DNA of 64,000 bases from Hypericum androsaemum (taxonomy: Eukaryota; Streptophyta; Magnoliopsida; Malpighiales; Hypericaceae): positions 18,782,671 through 18,846,670 of the forward strand of contig OZ023183.1 of NCBI GenBank assembly GCA_963995505.1, in the 5' to 3' direction. Positions 19,061-30,762 of the stretch are shown here, piece by piece. Within the stretch, counting starts at the first letter, position 1; each line of letters opens with the position of its first letter. Below the pieces are notes generated by a model. That model did no database searches, was not told the DNA's origin, and worked only from the letters and a program-made list of their open reading frames with translations. Made by a program: the position numbers and the translations under genes.

Positions 19061-19612
19061 CACTTTCGTTTGGCTAAGTTACCATTTCCCGTCGGACTTT
19101 CTGAAATAAAGGAATTTCAAAATCCAATTAAAATAACGAATGATCCAACATTAGGTAATCGGAACTTAAATGGCAATCGGAAGGCACAGATTGAAACTCT
19201 TTCCTTGCAACTACAGATGGTTCAACTGCGCAATCATGCAGGGAGTTGTAAGACCGTAGAAATCTGCTTGAAAAAGGAGTTGGCCTCCCTCTATGAGAAG
19301 AAGGAGATTTTTTGGCACCAACGATCCCGCATCATTTGGTTGTCTTGGGGGGATCGATATACGGCCTTCTTCCACACCACGGCCACCCAGCACAGACACG
19401 TTAATCATGTATGTAAAATCCAACTTGCGAATGGTCTTTGGCGGTAGAAAAAATAGTGATTAAGGCTCATTTCTTTGAGCACTTTAGGAATTTATACTCG
19501 GCTTCTAATACTAATGATCCCTCGTGTGTTTTGGATTGCATTCCTCGCCTTGTCTCGTCTGAGATGGGAGATGATCTTATTAAGCCTGTGTCGATTGAGG
19601 AGATCAGGCTGG

Positions 19613-21655
19613 TGTTGGGATAAAAAGTGACGAGAACGTCGATCGAGCTCGTGACGGCCCGGAGTGCTCGTCCCAAGGTCGGTCTAACGCCGAAAGTAAC
19701 AAGGGTGGCCGAAGCCGAGACTACTACTAACCTAAACTAAGATAAAAAAAGCCGAAGCTTGAGAGTAATTTGTATGTTTTGTGTGTGATCCTCCTTCTGC
19801 TCGTCCCTTGCCTTGCTTATATAGAAAACGAAGATCGCCTTAGCCTCACTCTAGCTGTGGTGTAGTCGGACTCGGAGTCCTCGTCACTTATCTTCAGCCA
19901 GGCCTTACCCTTATCCCGTCTGAACTCAAAGGCTCGGAGCCTCTCTTTCAATGCTTATCTTCATCTGAAACGGACTTCCAACGCTTATCTCCGCCTAATT
20001 CGGATTTGCCTTGCCAGAGTTTATCCTTATCTCTTAAGAACCTAGGGTATCGAGTGTCCCAGAGCTCCTCCAATCCCTTCAATAGTCCGCCTTAAACTTG
20101 GTCTCTTCGTATCTCCGTCCACCTATGTAGAGTCCGTGCTAACCCGGTCTCTTCCACCTTATCTCATGTACACCGGGCACTACATTTAGCCTCAAGAGAT
20201 TGGTCTCACCTGAAGTAAGAGCAAACTAGCTCTCTACTTGAGCTAATGGAAATCGGTGCCCCTATTCGGTACTTTCAATTGGCGCCGGATTTAGGTGCCT
20301 CCAATTGGCGCCTCATTTAGTGCCTCGTCTGACGCCACATCTGCTTCAAGTGACTTTTTGACATCTTTTTGCAGCGAATTTGAAGAATCTATAAACTACA
20401 AAGTTGTAGCTCTATGTCTTACCTTCACACATCAACTTGAATTGTGTTAATCCGAGATTCGAGTCAAAAGATATGACCTGGCGCCGGATTTGCTTCCTCT
20501 ACCTGGCGCCAGGTTGGCTTCCCACACTTGGCGCCAGTTTCAGACATCCATCCACTCTGAATTGGCCCAAGTGATGAACTACACAGTTGTAGGTCTATCT
20601 ATTATCTTTCCATAGGCTCAAGAATCACCTTAATCCAAGGTCTGAGTCAAAAGTTATGACCACTTTACCAAGACAGCCGAAGCCCCTTCAACCACCTTCA
20701 CTTGGCGCCGGATTTCCTTTCACCCACCTAGCGCGGGTTCACTTGGCGCCGGTTTTGGACTTCCTTTTACTATGAATCGGCAAAAGTGATGAACTACAAA
20801 GTTGTAGGCCTATCTATTATCTTTCTATAGGCTCATGAATCACCTTAGTCCGAAGTCCGAGTCAAAAGTTATGATCACTTTACTAGAGACAGCCAAAGCC
20901 CCTTCAATCGCCTTCACTTGGCGCCGAGTTTCCTTTCACCCACTTGGCGCCGCACTCTTCTTCCCTCAGTTGGCGCCGAGTTCGCCTGTCCTCGGTTGGC
21001 GCCGCATTTAGTTGGCGCCACCTTTAGTTGGCGCCGGGTTGGCCTTCCACTCGGTTGGTGCCGATTTTAGCTAGTGTCGGGCTCACCTCTATTGAGTTGG
21101 TACCTCACTCGCTCTAGGAGAATAAACGCTCCATTCGGCTTCACCTTCTGGAACTTGTGAAGTCAATCACGCACCTAACTCCCATACTCGAAGCCCCAAC
21201 TTTGTAAATTATTTTGCCCGTCAATAATTCCGAGGTCCGGGTTGAGCGTTACGGTCGATCTACCAAGTATGGGTACTCCTCAAAGAGACTGAGGAAGTCC
21301 AACTTGACATGTGTTAAGAGGGCCCTCTCATTCCCTCCAATTGCTTGACCTGACCTAAGGGAGACCTGCTTGCCTTAAGGGAACTCAACCTAACTTGAGG
21401 CTGAGGATGTCCAAACTGACTTGAGGCTGAGGACACCCAAGCTAGCTTGAGGCTGAGGATACCCAATCTGACTTGAAGTTGAGGGTAAACTAAGCCAAGA
21501 ATGAGGCTGATAGTACCCAAGCTGAATTGAGGATAAGGGTAGCCAGGCTGCCTTAAGCATACCCAGCCAAAGCAAGTTGAAATCCAAGTACAGGTATCTC
21601 GATGATTGCCTTAGTCGACCCCGAGCTCCCAACAAGTTATTTTTGCACTCCAACA
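19613..21655 (-). repeat. 3' LTR (2,043 bp) with GGCGCC-rich modules
   Basis: Contains 13 exact GGCGCC palindromes between ~20279 and 21035, usually as TTGGCGCC. Interleaved are about three ~190-bp modules that each carry 'ctacaaagttgtagg', 'tctattatctttc', 'gaatcaccttaatcc' and 'gagtcaaaagttatgacc'. A short run at 21380-21530 repeats 'cttgaggctgaggatacccaa' about five times. None of this is coding. Confidence 0.85.
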
Positions 21656-22013
21656 ATGCCCCCCACATGCCTTTGATTCGAATGGTCAAGGAGAATTGAA
21701 GGCATGTATTCTTGTTTGAGTTCATGCGAGGGTAGATAACCCCCAATATCATCTAATATATAGTGGGTAAAGCCAAAATCTGGCTAACCGTGGGTCGATA
21801 TTCAATAGAGACTTTGTATGAGCATAGCAGTACCTCATTCACAAGGTCCTTACTTCAACTTTGGCGTCACCTAGTTTACTTGGAGCAAGGTAAAGATTAT
21901 TGATTTTGAGCAGCTCTAGGGGGTCTAGGCCGTTGTCATGAAAGACATACCCGGCCGACTCGTAGAATGACAAGGTGTAGACCACCAACCACCTTGTCAC
22001 CTCTCATATGGCC

Positions 22014-23480
22014 TTACTCCTCAAAGGTAAGGAAAAGTGCCTGCCCTTCGGGTGTGGCACTGACCAATCGATGGATAGAAGGAGTATCCTGCTCGACCGA
22101 GCTTGCATAGCGGGCAAACCAGTCATCTATGCTTCCCCGGGCCACCCTTTTTGGCACTATAAAATAGTCGTAGAAGGATGCCTCTACACAGTTAGTAGTC
22201 GATAGGAAGGGATTGACATTTGTTGTCACTATCTCTACCCTTCCATCCGGCTTCCACCGAATCAAGAACACATGGAGAGAGAATGGGGTCACTCGTCTTG
22301 AGTTGATCCAATCCCTCCCCGATGGAGAATTATAGGAGGTCTTTGTGCTTATGACAAAGAACACAATCTCTCGAGTAATGGAGCCCACACTAACTTCAGC
22401 CTTGAGTACTCTAAGAGGACGAGTACCCTTACTAGCCAAGCTGGCCATTATCATCTTAAAGGGGGTCAACTTCTCCTTCTCATTGCTTAGCTTCTTCAAG
22501 AGCGACTGAGGTAGGATGTTTACAATAGCCCTGTCATCCATGAGGACCCTCTCTATCCACTTTGCAAAGTCGTGAGCCATGGTATACAAAGACCTCAGGC
22601 TCTCACTTGTCCTCCAGGTAGGCCTAGCGATAGGGATACTATCGTTGAAGTCTTCCATCAGGGATACGGGTGAAGACTTCCTTTCTACCTCAACCTCAAT
22701 AGTGTCACTCTCTATCACGTCTCTCTCTTGGTGGCTCGTTTGATTGGGTTTCAACCCAAAACTAGATGGGGCAACGTTAATCGCCACCATGCTTGGGAAG
22801 TTCCCAAACTTGAAGTACATGTTGTCAAGGCCGACCGAGGCTTTCTTTTCCTTCTGGTTGGCTTGGTCAGCCTTGTCCTTTTTGGGGCGATCTTCCTTTG
22901 GGTGGACCTCTCCTCTTGCCTTAGGTATCCATTTACAAATCAACTTCTTACGTTGATCAGTGGGTGCCTCTGGTCGAACCTCTTTAATGTGCTTGAGGTC
23001 TTTTCCTTTTTTCACCTTAGAGGATTCAACCTCTTTGGGCCGGCCTCGAGTCGGGGCCGAATGGTGTTTTACCTTTGAGCGAGCTAAGAGCATCTTTCGT
23101 TCTTCTAGCTTGGCCCTTTGTTCCACAAGTTTCTCTTCGAGATCTTTAATTACTTGCTTCTGTTTTTGGACATTTTTCTCAAGGCAACGTCTTTGAGTCT
23201 TGGTCAAGACGTCTTGTGTTAATGACTCAGGGGTGACCCCCTTGTCTCCAAGTTGGTTGAAGGTGTACCAGCGTAGGTTGGGCTTGTCCTGAAGGTCTAC
23301 CTTAATTCGGGGACGATGGAACCTCCATGAATCACCAACTCCCCTTGAACAAAAGAACTTCTGAGTCCTTAGGAGGCCTTTATCAGGCGGCCTTCCATGC
23401 CTCCTAAGTTTTGGCCCCCGGGTCTTAGAGTCAATCTCCTCTTGCTTAGGGACATCGACTCCCCTCGGATAAGAGGACAT
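22014..23480 (-). CDS. Gag/protease-like protein of the Tat-like element
   Basis: 488 residues. Residues ~95-135 form a charged, coiled-coil-like helix (QKQKQVIKDLEEKLVEQRAK); a Lys-rich basic region follows to ~210. The C-terminal ~170 residues match the retropepsin-like domain between gag and RT in Tat/Ogre-type elements: MDDRAIVNILPQSLLKKL, then LKAEVSVGSITREIVFFVI, then YNSPSGRDWI. In that family the active site is normally D-G-G/S-A; here it is DDRA, so cleavage activity is doubtful. The frame is open throughout, unusual for a dead element, but no polymerase follows. A doubled ~125-bp segment with 'ttatcaggcggccttcc' (near 23385 and 23500) lies at its start. Confidence 0.6.
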   Translation of the reverse strand: MSSYPRGVDVPKQEEIDSKTRGPKLRRHGRPPDKGLLRTQKFFCSRGVGDSWRFHRPRIKVDLQDKPNLRWYTFNQLGDKGVTPESLTQDVLTKTQRRCLEKNVQKQKQVIKDLEEKLVEQRAKLEERKMLLARSKVKHHSAPTRGRPKEVESSKVKKGKDLKHIKEVRPEAPTDQRKKLICKWIPKARGEVHPKEDRPKKDKADQANQKEKKASVGLDNMYFKFGNFPSMVAINVAPSSFGLKPNQTSHQERDVIESDTIEVEVERKSSPVSLMEDFNDSIPIARPTWRTSESLRSLYTMAHDFAKWIERVLMDDRAIVNILPQSLLKKLSNEKEKLTPFKMIMASLASKGTRPLRVLKAEVSVGSITREIVFFVISTKTSYNSPSGRDWINSRRVTPFSLHVFLIRWKPDGRVEIVTTNVNPFLSTTNCVEASFYDYFIVPKRVARGSIDDWFARYASSVEQDTPSIHRLVSATPEGQALFLTFEE

Positions 23481-23534
23481 CTGAGCCTTTAGGATGCCGT
23501 TATCAGGCGGCCTTCCTTTCCCCCCGTGTCTTGT

Positions 23535-24272
23535 CTATCGGGTCTTAGGATTGACCTTCCATTGTTTAAGGCCTTCCTTCTTTTGACTTTGTTGTATACC
23601 CACCATGGCAATAGAACTACTAACGTGGGGACCTATTGATGGCTGCCCCCCCCCCCCCCAGATTTGGTGTGAGGCTGAGATCTCAACATCAAAGAATTGG
23701 GGTTGACTCTCGGTCTGTGGACTAACATCGCCCTCAATAAGCTTCCTCTCCCTCAACATCATAAACTGAGGGGTCAAGGTAAGAGTAGGAACGCTTGGAT
23801 ATAGCTTCTCTTGCCCCAACCTTACAATCTGAGGCATCATGGTCGAAATATGGGTATCCTCGCTCGTAGGAGACTCTTCCAATAATAGGTAATTAGAGGT
23901 CCCAACAGATGGAGGTCGGCTAAGTAAGCCCATACAGTCCAGGGTCTGGGTATCATGGTAAGGCAAATACCCTACCCTTAGTTGCTGCGTCTTAGGCACA
24001 GTGAAGGGTGATAGCCCTTGAGATGTCTGCTGAGGTTCCTCGTCCTTGTGATTCAGAACTTCTTGAACTCGATTGATGGCCTCTCTAACGGCTTCAATAG
24101 CGTGCGTAATAGACTCCGTATGATGCCTATGAGATTCCTCAAAATTCCTCCAATACTCCTCAGAGTTCCTACGGGACTCTTCAAAATGCCTTTGAGACTC
24201 CTCACGATACTTACGAGACTCTTCATAGCGCTCACAGCGCCTCCGAGCGACGAAGGCAGAATATGTCTCCAT
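23535..24272 (-). CDS. Upstream protein of the Tat-like element, charged repeat domain
   Basis: 245 residues starting METYSAFVARRRCERYEESR. Residues 14-60 are a run of near-repeats built on E-E-S-R-R/K-x-x-E-E, likely a long coiled coil. The middle contains QLRVGYLPYHDTQTLDCMGL and is rich in Pro, Gln and Thr. A run of about 14 C bases (~23647-23660) encodes the glycine run near the C-terminus and is a likely site of length change. It occupies the position of gag in the element but shows no gag or zinc-knuckle signature that I recognise. Confidence 0.4.
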   Translation of the reverse strand: METYSAFVARRRCERYEESRKYREESQRHFEESRRNSEEYWRNFEESHRHHTESITHAIEAVREAINRVQEVLNHKDEEPQQTSQGLSPFTVPKTQQLRVGYLPYHDTQTLDCMGLLSRPPSVGTSNYLLLEESPTSEDTHISTMMPQIVRLGQEKLYPSVPTLTLTPQFMMLRERKLIEGDVSPQTESQPQFFDVEISASHQIWGGGGQPSIGPHVSSSIAMVGIQQSQKKEGLKQWKVNPKTR

Positions 24273-24491
24273 CGGGGCAACAACTATCTCAACCGGCTCT
24301 CTAGAAGGAACCGTGTTGGTGGTGTTCCTCTCTGCACTAGGTTGAGTAGTAGGAAGAGTCGGTTCCTTGGGAGGAGCCGTTTTGGTAGTATTCTTCCCAA
24401 CAAGTTATTAAGAAGAGGGTGGTGCAATCTCCTTGCTCTTGGTTATCTTGGTTGGAGTAGGGTCAAACCGCCTTCTCAGACGTCCTCCTAG

Positions 24492-24514
24492 GTCCCACCG
24501 AGCGTGCCAAAAAC
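24492..24514 (-). other. Probable primer binding site of the Tat-like element
   Basis: On the minus strand, directly after the 5' LTR, 'tttttggcacgctcggtgg' is found. Tat-lineage gypsy elements carry a similar TTTGGCAYGCTCGGTGGG at this place. The matching tRNA was not determined. Confidence 0.55.
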
Positions 24515-24516
24515 AA

Positions 24517-26556
24517 TGTTGGGATAAAAAGTGACGAGAACGTCGATCTCGTGACGGCCCGGAGTGCTCGTCCCAAGGTCGGTCTAACGCCGAAAGTAAC
24601 AAGGGTGGCCGAAGCCGAGACTACTACTAACCTAAACTAAGATAAAAAAAGCCGAAGCTTGAGAGTAATTTGTATATTTTGTGTGTGATCCTCCTTTTGC
24701 TCGTCCCTTGCCTTGCTTATATAGAAAATGAAGATCGCCTTAGCCTCACTCTAGCTGTGGTGTAGTCGGACTCGGAGTCCTCATCGCTTATCTTCAGCCA
24801 GGCCTTACCCTTATCCCGTCTGAACTCAAAGGCCCGGAGCCTCTCTTTCAATGCTTATCTTCATCTGAAACGGACTTCCAAAGCTTATCTCCGCCTAATT
24901 CGGATTTGCCTTGCCAGAGTTTATCCTTATCTCTTAAGAACCTAGGGTATCGAGTGTCCAAGAGCTCCTCCAATCCCTTCAACAGTCCGCCTTAAACTTG
25001 GTCTCTTCGTATCTCCGTCCACCTATGTAGAGTCCGTGCTAACCCGGTCTCTTCCACCTTATCTCATGTACACCGGGCACTACATTTAGCCTCAAGAGAT
25101 TGGTCTCACCTGAAGTAAGAGCAAACTAGCTCTCTACTTGAGCTAATGGAAATCGGTGCCCCTATTCGGTACTTTCAATTGGCGCCGGATTTAGGTGCCT
25201 CCAATTGGCGCCTCATTTAGTGCCTCGTCTGACGCCGCATCTGCTTCAAGTGACTTTTTGACATCTTTCTGCAGCGAATTTGAAGAATCTATAAACTACA
25301 AAGTTGTAGCTCTATGTCTTACCTTCACACATCAACTTGAATTGCGTTAATCCGAGATTCGAGTCAAAAGATATGACCTGGCGCCGGATTTGCTTCCTCT
25401 ACCTGGCGCCAGGTTGGCTTCCCACACTTGGCGCCAGTTTCAGACATCCATCCACTCTGAATTGGCCCAAGTGATGAACTACAAAGTTGTAGGTCTATCT
25501 ATTATCTTTCCATAGGCTCAAGAATCACCTTAATCCAAGGTCTGAGTCAAAAGTTATGACCACTTTACCAAGACAGCCGAAGCCCCTTCAACCACCTTCA
25601 CTTGGCGCCGGATTTCCTTTCACCCACCTAGCGCCGGGTTCACTTGGCGCCGGTTTTGGACTTCCTTTCACTATGAATCGGCAAAAGTGATAAACTACAA
25701 AGTTGTAGGCCTATCTATTATCTTTCTATAGGCTCATGAATCACCTTAGGCTGAGGTCCGAGTCAAAAGTTATGATCACTTTACCAGAGACAGCCAAAGC
25801 CCCTTCAATCGCCTTCACTTGGCGCCGAGTTTCCTTTCACCCACTTGGCGCCGCACTCTTCTTCCCTCAGTTGGTGCCGAGTTCGCCTGTCCTCGGTTGG
25901 CGCCGCATTTAGTTGGCGCCACCTTTAGTTAGCGCCGGATTGGCCTTCCACTCGGTTGGTGCCGATTTTAGCTAGTGTCGGGCTCACCTCTATTGAGTTG
26001 GTACCTCACTCGCTCTAGGAGAATAAACGCTCTATTCGGCTTCACCTTCTGGAACTTGTGAAGTCAATCACGCACCTAACTCCCATACTCGAAGCTCCAA
26101 CTTTGTAAATTATTTTGCCCGTCAACAATTCCGAGGTCCGGGTTGAGCGTTACGGTCGATCTACCAAGTATGGGTACTCCTCAAAGAGACTGAGGAAGTC
26201 CAACTTGACATGTGTTAAGAGGGCCCTCTCATTCCCTCCAATTGCTCGACCTGACCTAAGGGAGACCTGCTTGCCTTAAGGGAACTCAACCTAACTTGAG
26301 GCTGAGGATGTCCAAACTGACTTGAGGCTGAGGACACCCAAGCTAGCTTGAGGCTGAGGATACCCAATCTGACTTGAAGTTGAGGGTAAACTAAGCCAAG
26401 AATGAGGCTGATAGTACCCATGCTGAATTGAGGATAAGGGTAGCCAGGCTGCCTTAAGCATACCCAGCCAAAGCAAGTTGAAATCCAAGTACAGGTATCT
26501 CGATGATTGCTTTAGTTGACCTCGAGCTCCCAACAAGTTATTTTTGCACTCCAACA
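24517..26556 (-). repeat. 5' LTR (2,040 bp) with GGCGCC-rich modules
   Basis: Direct repeat of 19613-21655 with the same modules. Two of the GGCGCC sites have mutated (tagcgcc, ttggtgcc), leaving about 11. Other differences: a 'cgag' deletion near its start and single-base changes. Confidence 0.88.
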
Positions 26557-29384
26557 GCTGGCTATTTTTGATATGGGTGGATCCAAGTCTCCGGGACCCG
26601 ATGAGTTTCCAGGGATCTTCTACCAAAAATTCTAGCCGATTATCAAGGAGGATTTGTGTGCTTTAGTGTTGAACCTATTTGATTCCTCGATTGTCCCTAG
26701 GAGTTTAAACCGAACTTACATTGTTTTGGTCCCTGAGAGAAAAAATCATTTTAACGTTCATAGTTTTAAGCCTATTAGCTTGTACAATTTCGCGTATAAG
26801 ATTTATTCTAAAGTGCTTGCTAATAGGCTGAGACCCTGTATGAATTCCTTGATTTCTAAATACCAGGGTGCCTTTATTAAGGATCAGTGTATTCAGGATA
26901 ACATTATCTTAACTCATAAAGCCTTTCATTGCTTGAACTCTACTAGTAGGAAATGGTCTAACTCTATGGCTATTAAACTTAATTTAAAAAAGGCTTATGA
27001 CTTAGTTAATTGGTCTTTCTTTGAGACTGTTATGTCTAAGTTGGGGTTTCCGACGAAGTGGATTGCATGTGTTATGTCTTGTATTTCCTCTACTTCTTAT
27101 AGTGTGTTGTTCAATGGCCAGCCTCTGCCTTGGTTTGTTGCCTCTCGGGGTATTCGGCAAGGGGATTCCCTTTCCCCCTTTCTGTTTGTCTTCATCTCTG
27201 ACTCTTTTGCTCATTTTGTGGAATAGGCGAAGGTTAGAGGCGATATTCATGGATATTCTCTGAATGAGAACTGTCCCACTCTTACCCATATCTTATTTGC
27301 AGATGACACGCATCTTTTCAGCAAAGCGTGCGAACAGGAGGCTAGGAATTTTAAAAATCTGTTAGTTTTATTTTCTAACATCTCAGGCCAGGCCATTAAC
27401 TTCTCAAAGTCGTGTATCTTGTTTGCCAAAGGCGAGCCTACTGCAAATAGGAAGCTCATCACAGATCTCTAGGAGATGGTGGAGATGCTTCCTGACGACA
27501 AGTATTTAGGGATGCTCCCTGTGTGGGGTAGATCAAAGAAGGAGGCTCTAAATTATATCAACAAAAGAATGTTTTCTAGGACTCGGGGATGGAAGCAAAA
27601 CTTCTCTCCATGTCAGGAAGGGGTACTCATCAAGTCAGTCCTGCTTCCATCTCCTGTTATCTCATGCAGGGTGGTCTCGAATTTAAAGACTTTCAGCTCT
27701 TTAATCTGGCACTACTGGCCAAGTAGGTGTGTCGGCTTCTTGACAACCTTATGTTTTAGAGTCATAAAGGCATGTATTTCATAATTTTGATCTCTTGGCT
27801 ACTTCTAGAGGCTCTCAGCCCTCTTGGATCTGGTCCAGTCTCTTTGATGGGAAAGAAGCCCTCAAAGAGGGTCTGTTTTTTCGTATTGGGAATGGCCTTT
27901 CTGTTGACATTTGGCGTGACCCTTGGGTCCCTGACTTGCCAAACCACAGGCTGTCCAAGAGCTCCTCTCTTGCTACTGTGGCTGACATGTTCTCTCTTAA
28001 TTTCGGTTATTAGAATTTTGACCTCCTCCAAAATTTATTTACGCATGCTGATCAAGTTGCAATTTCTAACATCAACTTGGGTTGCTTGCAGGCCCCTGAT
28101 CGCCTACTATGGAAATTTAGCAATGATGGGAAGTACTCTGTCAAGAGGGGATAGCTTTCCTTTAAGAAAGCCTGACTTTTCTCTCTGAATTTGCAGGCTA
28201 CTAATTCTAATGATAGCCCTTTTGATCCCGGGATTTGGCGACAGCTTTGAAAGCTACGAGTCCCTCCTAAGCTTCAAAACTTTGTTTGTCGACTTCTCAG
28301 AAGTGCCTTACCTTTAGCTGCCATTTTGTTTAGGAGACATCTTGCTCATTCTCCTACTTGCCAACTGTGTGGTTGGGAGGATGAGTCGGTTCTTCACCTA
28401 CTTTTTACCCACACACATGCTCGCGCTACATGGTTGTTAACCTTCTTCTTTGACTTGTTTCAATCGCCTTAGGTCCAGGAGCTGAAATCTCTTGCGGTAT
28501 ATATTTGTTGGTGTATTTGGACTGCTAGAAATAAGTTTTTGTATGAAGGTGTAACTATTGACCCCATTGCAACTTTGCAATATGCTTCTTACTTGTCTGT
28601 AGAATTTGTGCAGGTATCAACTTTGAATGCGCAGTAGATAAGTAGGGGTGATACTCTTCCAACTTCATGGAGTGCTCTGGGAAGTGGAGCTTTGAAGTTC
28701 AACTGTGATGCCTCCTGGTTGAATGCGTCAGATTTGACTGGGTTGGCTACGGTTGCTAGAAACTATTTAGGCCTCGTAGTGGAAGGTCAGACGGAACTGA
28801 GGACGGCTAGATCGGTGCTCGAGGCAGAGCTTCTAGCGGTGGAACTTGCCCTCAGGATGATCAAAGTGAAGTATTATGGTGTCCAAACCATTGTGGAGGC
28901 CGACTGTCTTCTGGCGTACAATTTCTTGAATGACCATTCTTCATTGGTGCACTGGCAAGTGGAAGCACTTTTCTTTAGACTTAGGTTGCTCCTTGGTAAT
29001 TTGCCAAATTGTATGCTAAAATTGACGTCTCGTTCGCTTAATCAGGTAGCAGATTGGTTAAGCAAATCTTGCAGGCTCAGGTCTCTCCCCGGGGATTGGA
29101 GGACTGTTCTCCCTGGGGAACTCGATGCCCTCTTGTTTACGGACTTTCCTACTTGATAAGTTATTATATATATGTGTGTGTCTTCCCTAAAAAAATTAGG
29201 TAACATATTTCTTGTTCAAAAAAATTAGGTAACATATTTGATGAAAATTATGCGAAAATCCTTTGAACCGGCTTTCCTTGTATATAAAAATTCAAGTATA
29301 TGGAAAGTAAAAGGCAGCGATGGGATGGCAAACAAGTAATCTATGTAGATTTTGCCTCGGATTACCTTTACCTTTGTAATTATA

Positions 29385-29836
29385 GGGAGTGGATTGAGCA
29401 CGGAGTGAAGGAATCGATTCCGTACGGTTTGGAGTGAAGGGGGACCGCAGTGGCAAGCGTAGTTATGTGATAATGGCAAGTGCAGTTATGTGATAATGAC
29501 AAACGCAGTTATGTGATAATGGCATGTGTATTTTTGACAGTGGCAAGTCCCCGTTGGTGATAATGGCGCGCGTGGTTTTTTTCATTTTGGTCCCCCATAT
29601 TTTAGCATTTTTGCAAAAAGGTCACACTGGCACGCACAGTTATGTGATACTGGCATGCACAGTTATATGATATTGGCATGCACAGTTATGCGATAATGAC
29701 ATTTGTATCCGGCCTGCGTTTGTGCGTAGTGTTTTTCATTTTGGTCCCCGTATTTTAGCGCGTTTGCAAAAAAGTCCCCGCGTGTCTTCATTCCGAACGG
29801 TTCGGAATCTGAGCATTCCGTGCCCAATCCAGACCC
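29385..29836. mobile_element. Mutator-type MITE with internal minisatellite
   Basis: Perfect 9-bp target duplication GTAATTATA (29376-29384 and 29837-29845). Terminal inverted repeats of ~45 bp begin GGGAGTGGATTGAGCACGG (left) and GGGTCTGGATTGGGCACGG (right, minus strand). The 9-bp duplication and G-rich tip indicate the Mutator superfamily. The 452-bp interior has no coding capacity; ~29450-29560 and ~29630-29700 hold ~7 copies of a ~23-bp unit 'gcacagttatgtgataatgg'. Confidence 0.85.
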
Positions 29837-30040
29837 GTAATTATAATCTCCTCTTCCCCTCGTAATAAAAAGGAGTTCCCTTTCTTGGGGAAAATTAAAA
29901 AAATAGTTGCCAATGACGTCGATTTCGTTTATTCACGTACATATAAGTTATTCTAATTTAACTAAAAGATTTCGAATTTGAGTTATTAAAAATATAATAA
30001 TGTAAAATAATAGTTGAAATTTGTTTGCCTATATTTAAAA

Positions 30041-30762
30041 TAGAGATGACAATGGGTAGGGTAGGGTATTGATAGGACCCTACCCATACCCTAATTTTTT
30101 TGGATGGACTCATACCCTACCCTCAACCCTATAAATTTTTTATTGTTAGATTCATACCATACCCTCCTGGAGACCCTGAGTCTCCAGGGTCTGCAGGGTC
30201 CGACCCTTTAACGTAATGCATTTTGATAATTTTCAATCAAAACTTAATTTTTATATAAAATTTAAATAAATTTAAGACATCTACTACGTTACACATCAAC
30301 ATTCAATAGAAAATTGATGAAACATCAAATTTTATAATTTAATTTCAATAGTCTAAAATTTTTTTTAGAGTTTGAAATACATAAACAATTCAACAAAAGA
30401 AAAATATAGCATGTCAGCTTCGAGTGATCCATCATTCACGACATCTTCTAAGCTAGTTGCGGAATAACATAATAAATATGTTAAAGTTAACCATAAAGTA
30501 TATTATATATATTATTAATACGGTCTAACAAGGGTCTAACTAGAGTCTAATTAGGGTAGAGTCTAAAATAGGATAAAAATGTAAGAGTAGGGTCCAACCC
30601 ACATGGTCTAGCTATGGATTCATACCCTACTCTAGACCCTACCTCTAAACATGGACCCATACCCATACTCTACCCTAGACCCAGTCAAAGTCAACGTACC
30701 CTATATCCGTAGGATAAGAGTATGGTCCGACCCTCAAGGTATGTGTATTTCTGCCATCCCTA
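30041..30762. mobile_element. Non-autonomous hAT-type DNA transposon
   Basis: Perfect 8-bp target duplication ATTTAAAA (30033-30040, 30763-30770), the hAT length. Ends are short imperfect inverted repeats TAGAGATGACA and TAGGGATGGCA. The interior (722 bp) is rich in 'gaccctaccc' and 'agggtc' words that can fold back on themselves and has no transposase frame. Confidence 0.85.

Larger units (their letters stand above)
19613..26556 (-). mobile_element. Non-autonomous Ty3/gypsy (Tat-like) LTR element with 2.04-kb LTRs, inserted in the LINE
   Basis: 6,944 bp flanked by GCTGG (19608-19612, 26557-26561). LTRs 19613-21655 and 24517-26556 begin TGTTGGGATAAAAAG and end GCACTCCAACA on the plus strand. 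The sense strand is minus. Next to the LTR at 24516 the minus strand reads 'tttttggcacgctcggtggg', like the primer site region of Tat-lineage gypsy elements. Next to the other LTR is the purine tract 'catgtggggggcat' (21656-21670). The 2.86-kb interior encodes only a coiled-coil-like protein and a protein ending in a retropepsin-like domain; no RT, RNase H or integrase is present. It must rely on a related complete element. The LTRs differ by several small changes, so it is older than the Tnt1-like insertion. Confidence 0.88.
19065..29220 (+). pseudogene. LINE (L1-type non-LTR retrotransposon), 5' truncated, decayed, split by an LTR element
   Basis: The two parts are 19065-19612 and 26562-29220. 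The left part encodes the region before the RT (WLSWGDRYTAFFH). The right part resumes at the duplicated target (SKSPGPDEFPGIFYQK) and continues with RT motifs: RNTYIVLVPE, KAYDLVNWSF, GIRQGDSLSPFLF and the catalytic FADD at ~27297. It then has a zinc-binding zf-RVT stretch (~28260-28440) and an RNase H-like domain (FNCDASW.., 28692-29156) ending at a stop. Several in-frame stops and frame changes break it, and the endonuclease end is missing. The tail has two copies of 'aaaaaattaggtaacatatt' (~29198-29240). Dead element of the plant L1 clade. Confidence 0.88.

Noticed and set aside
23647..23660. Run of ~14 C bases as a sequencing error or a signal
   Set aside because: A plain homopolymer within a retroelement frame; its length may be wrong in the assembly, but nothing else suggests a function.
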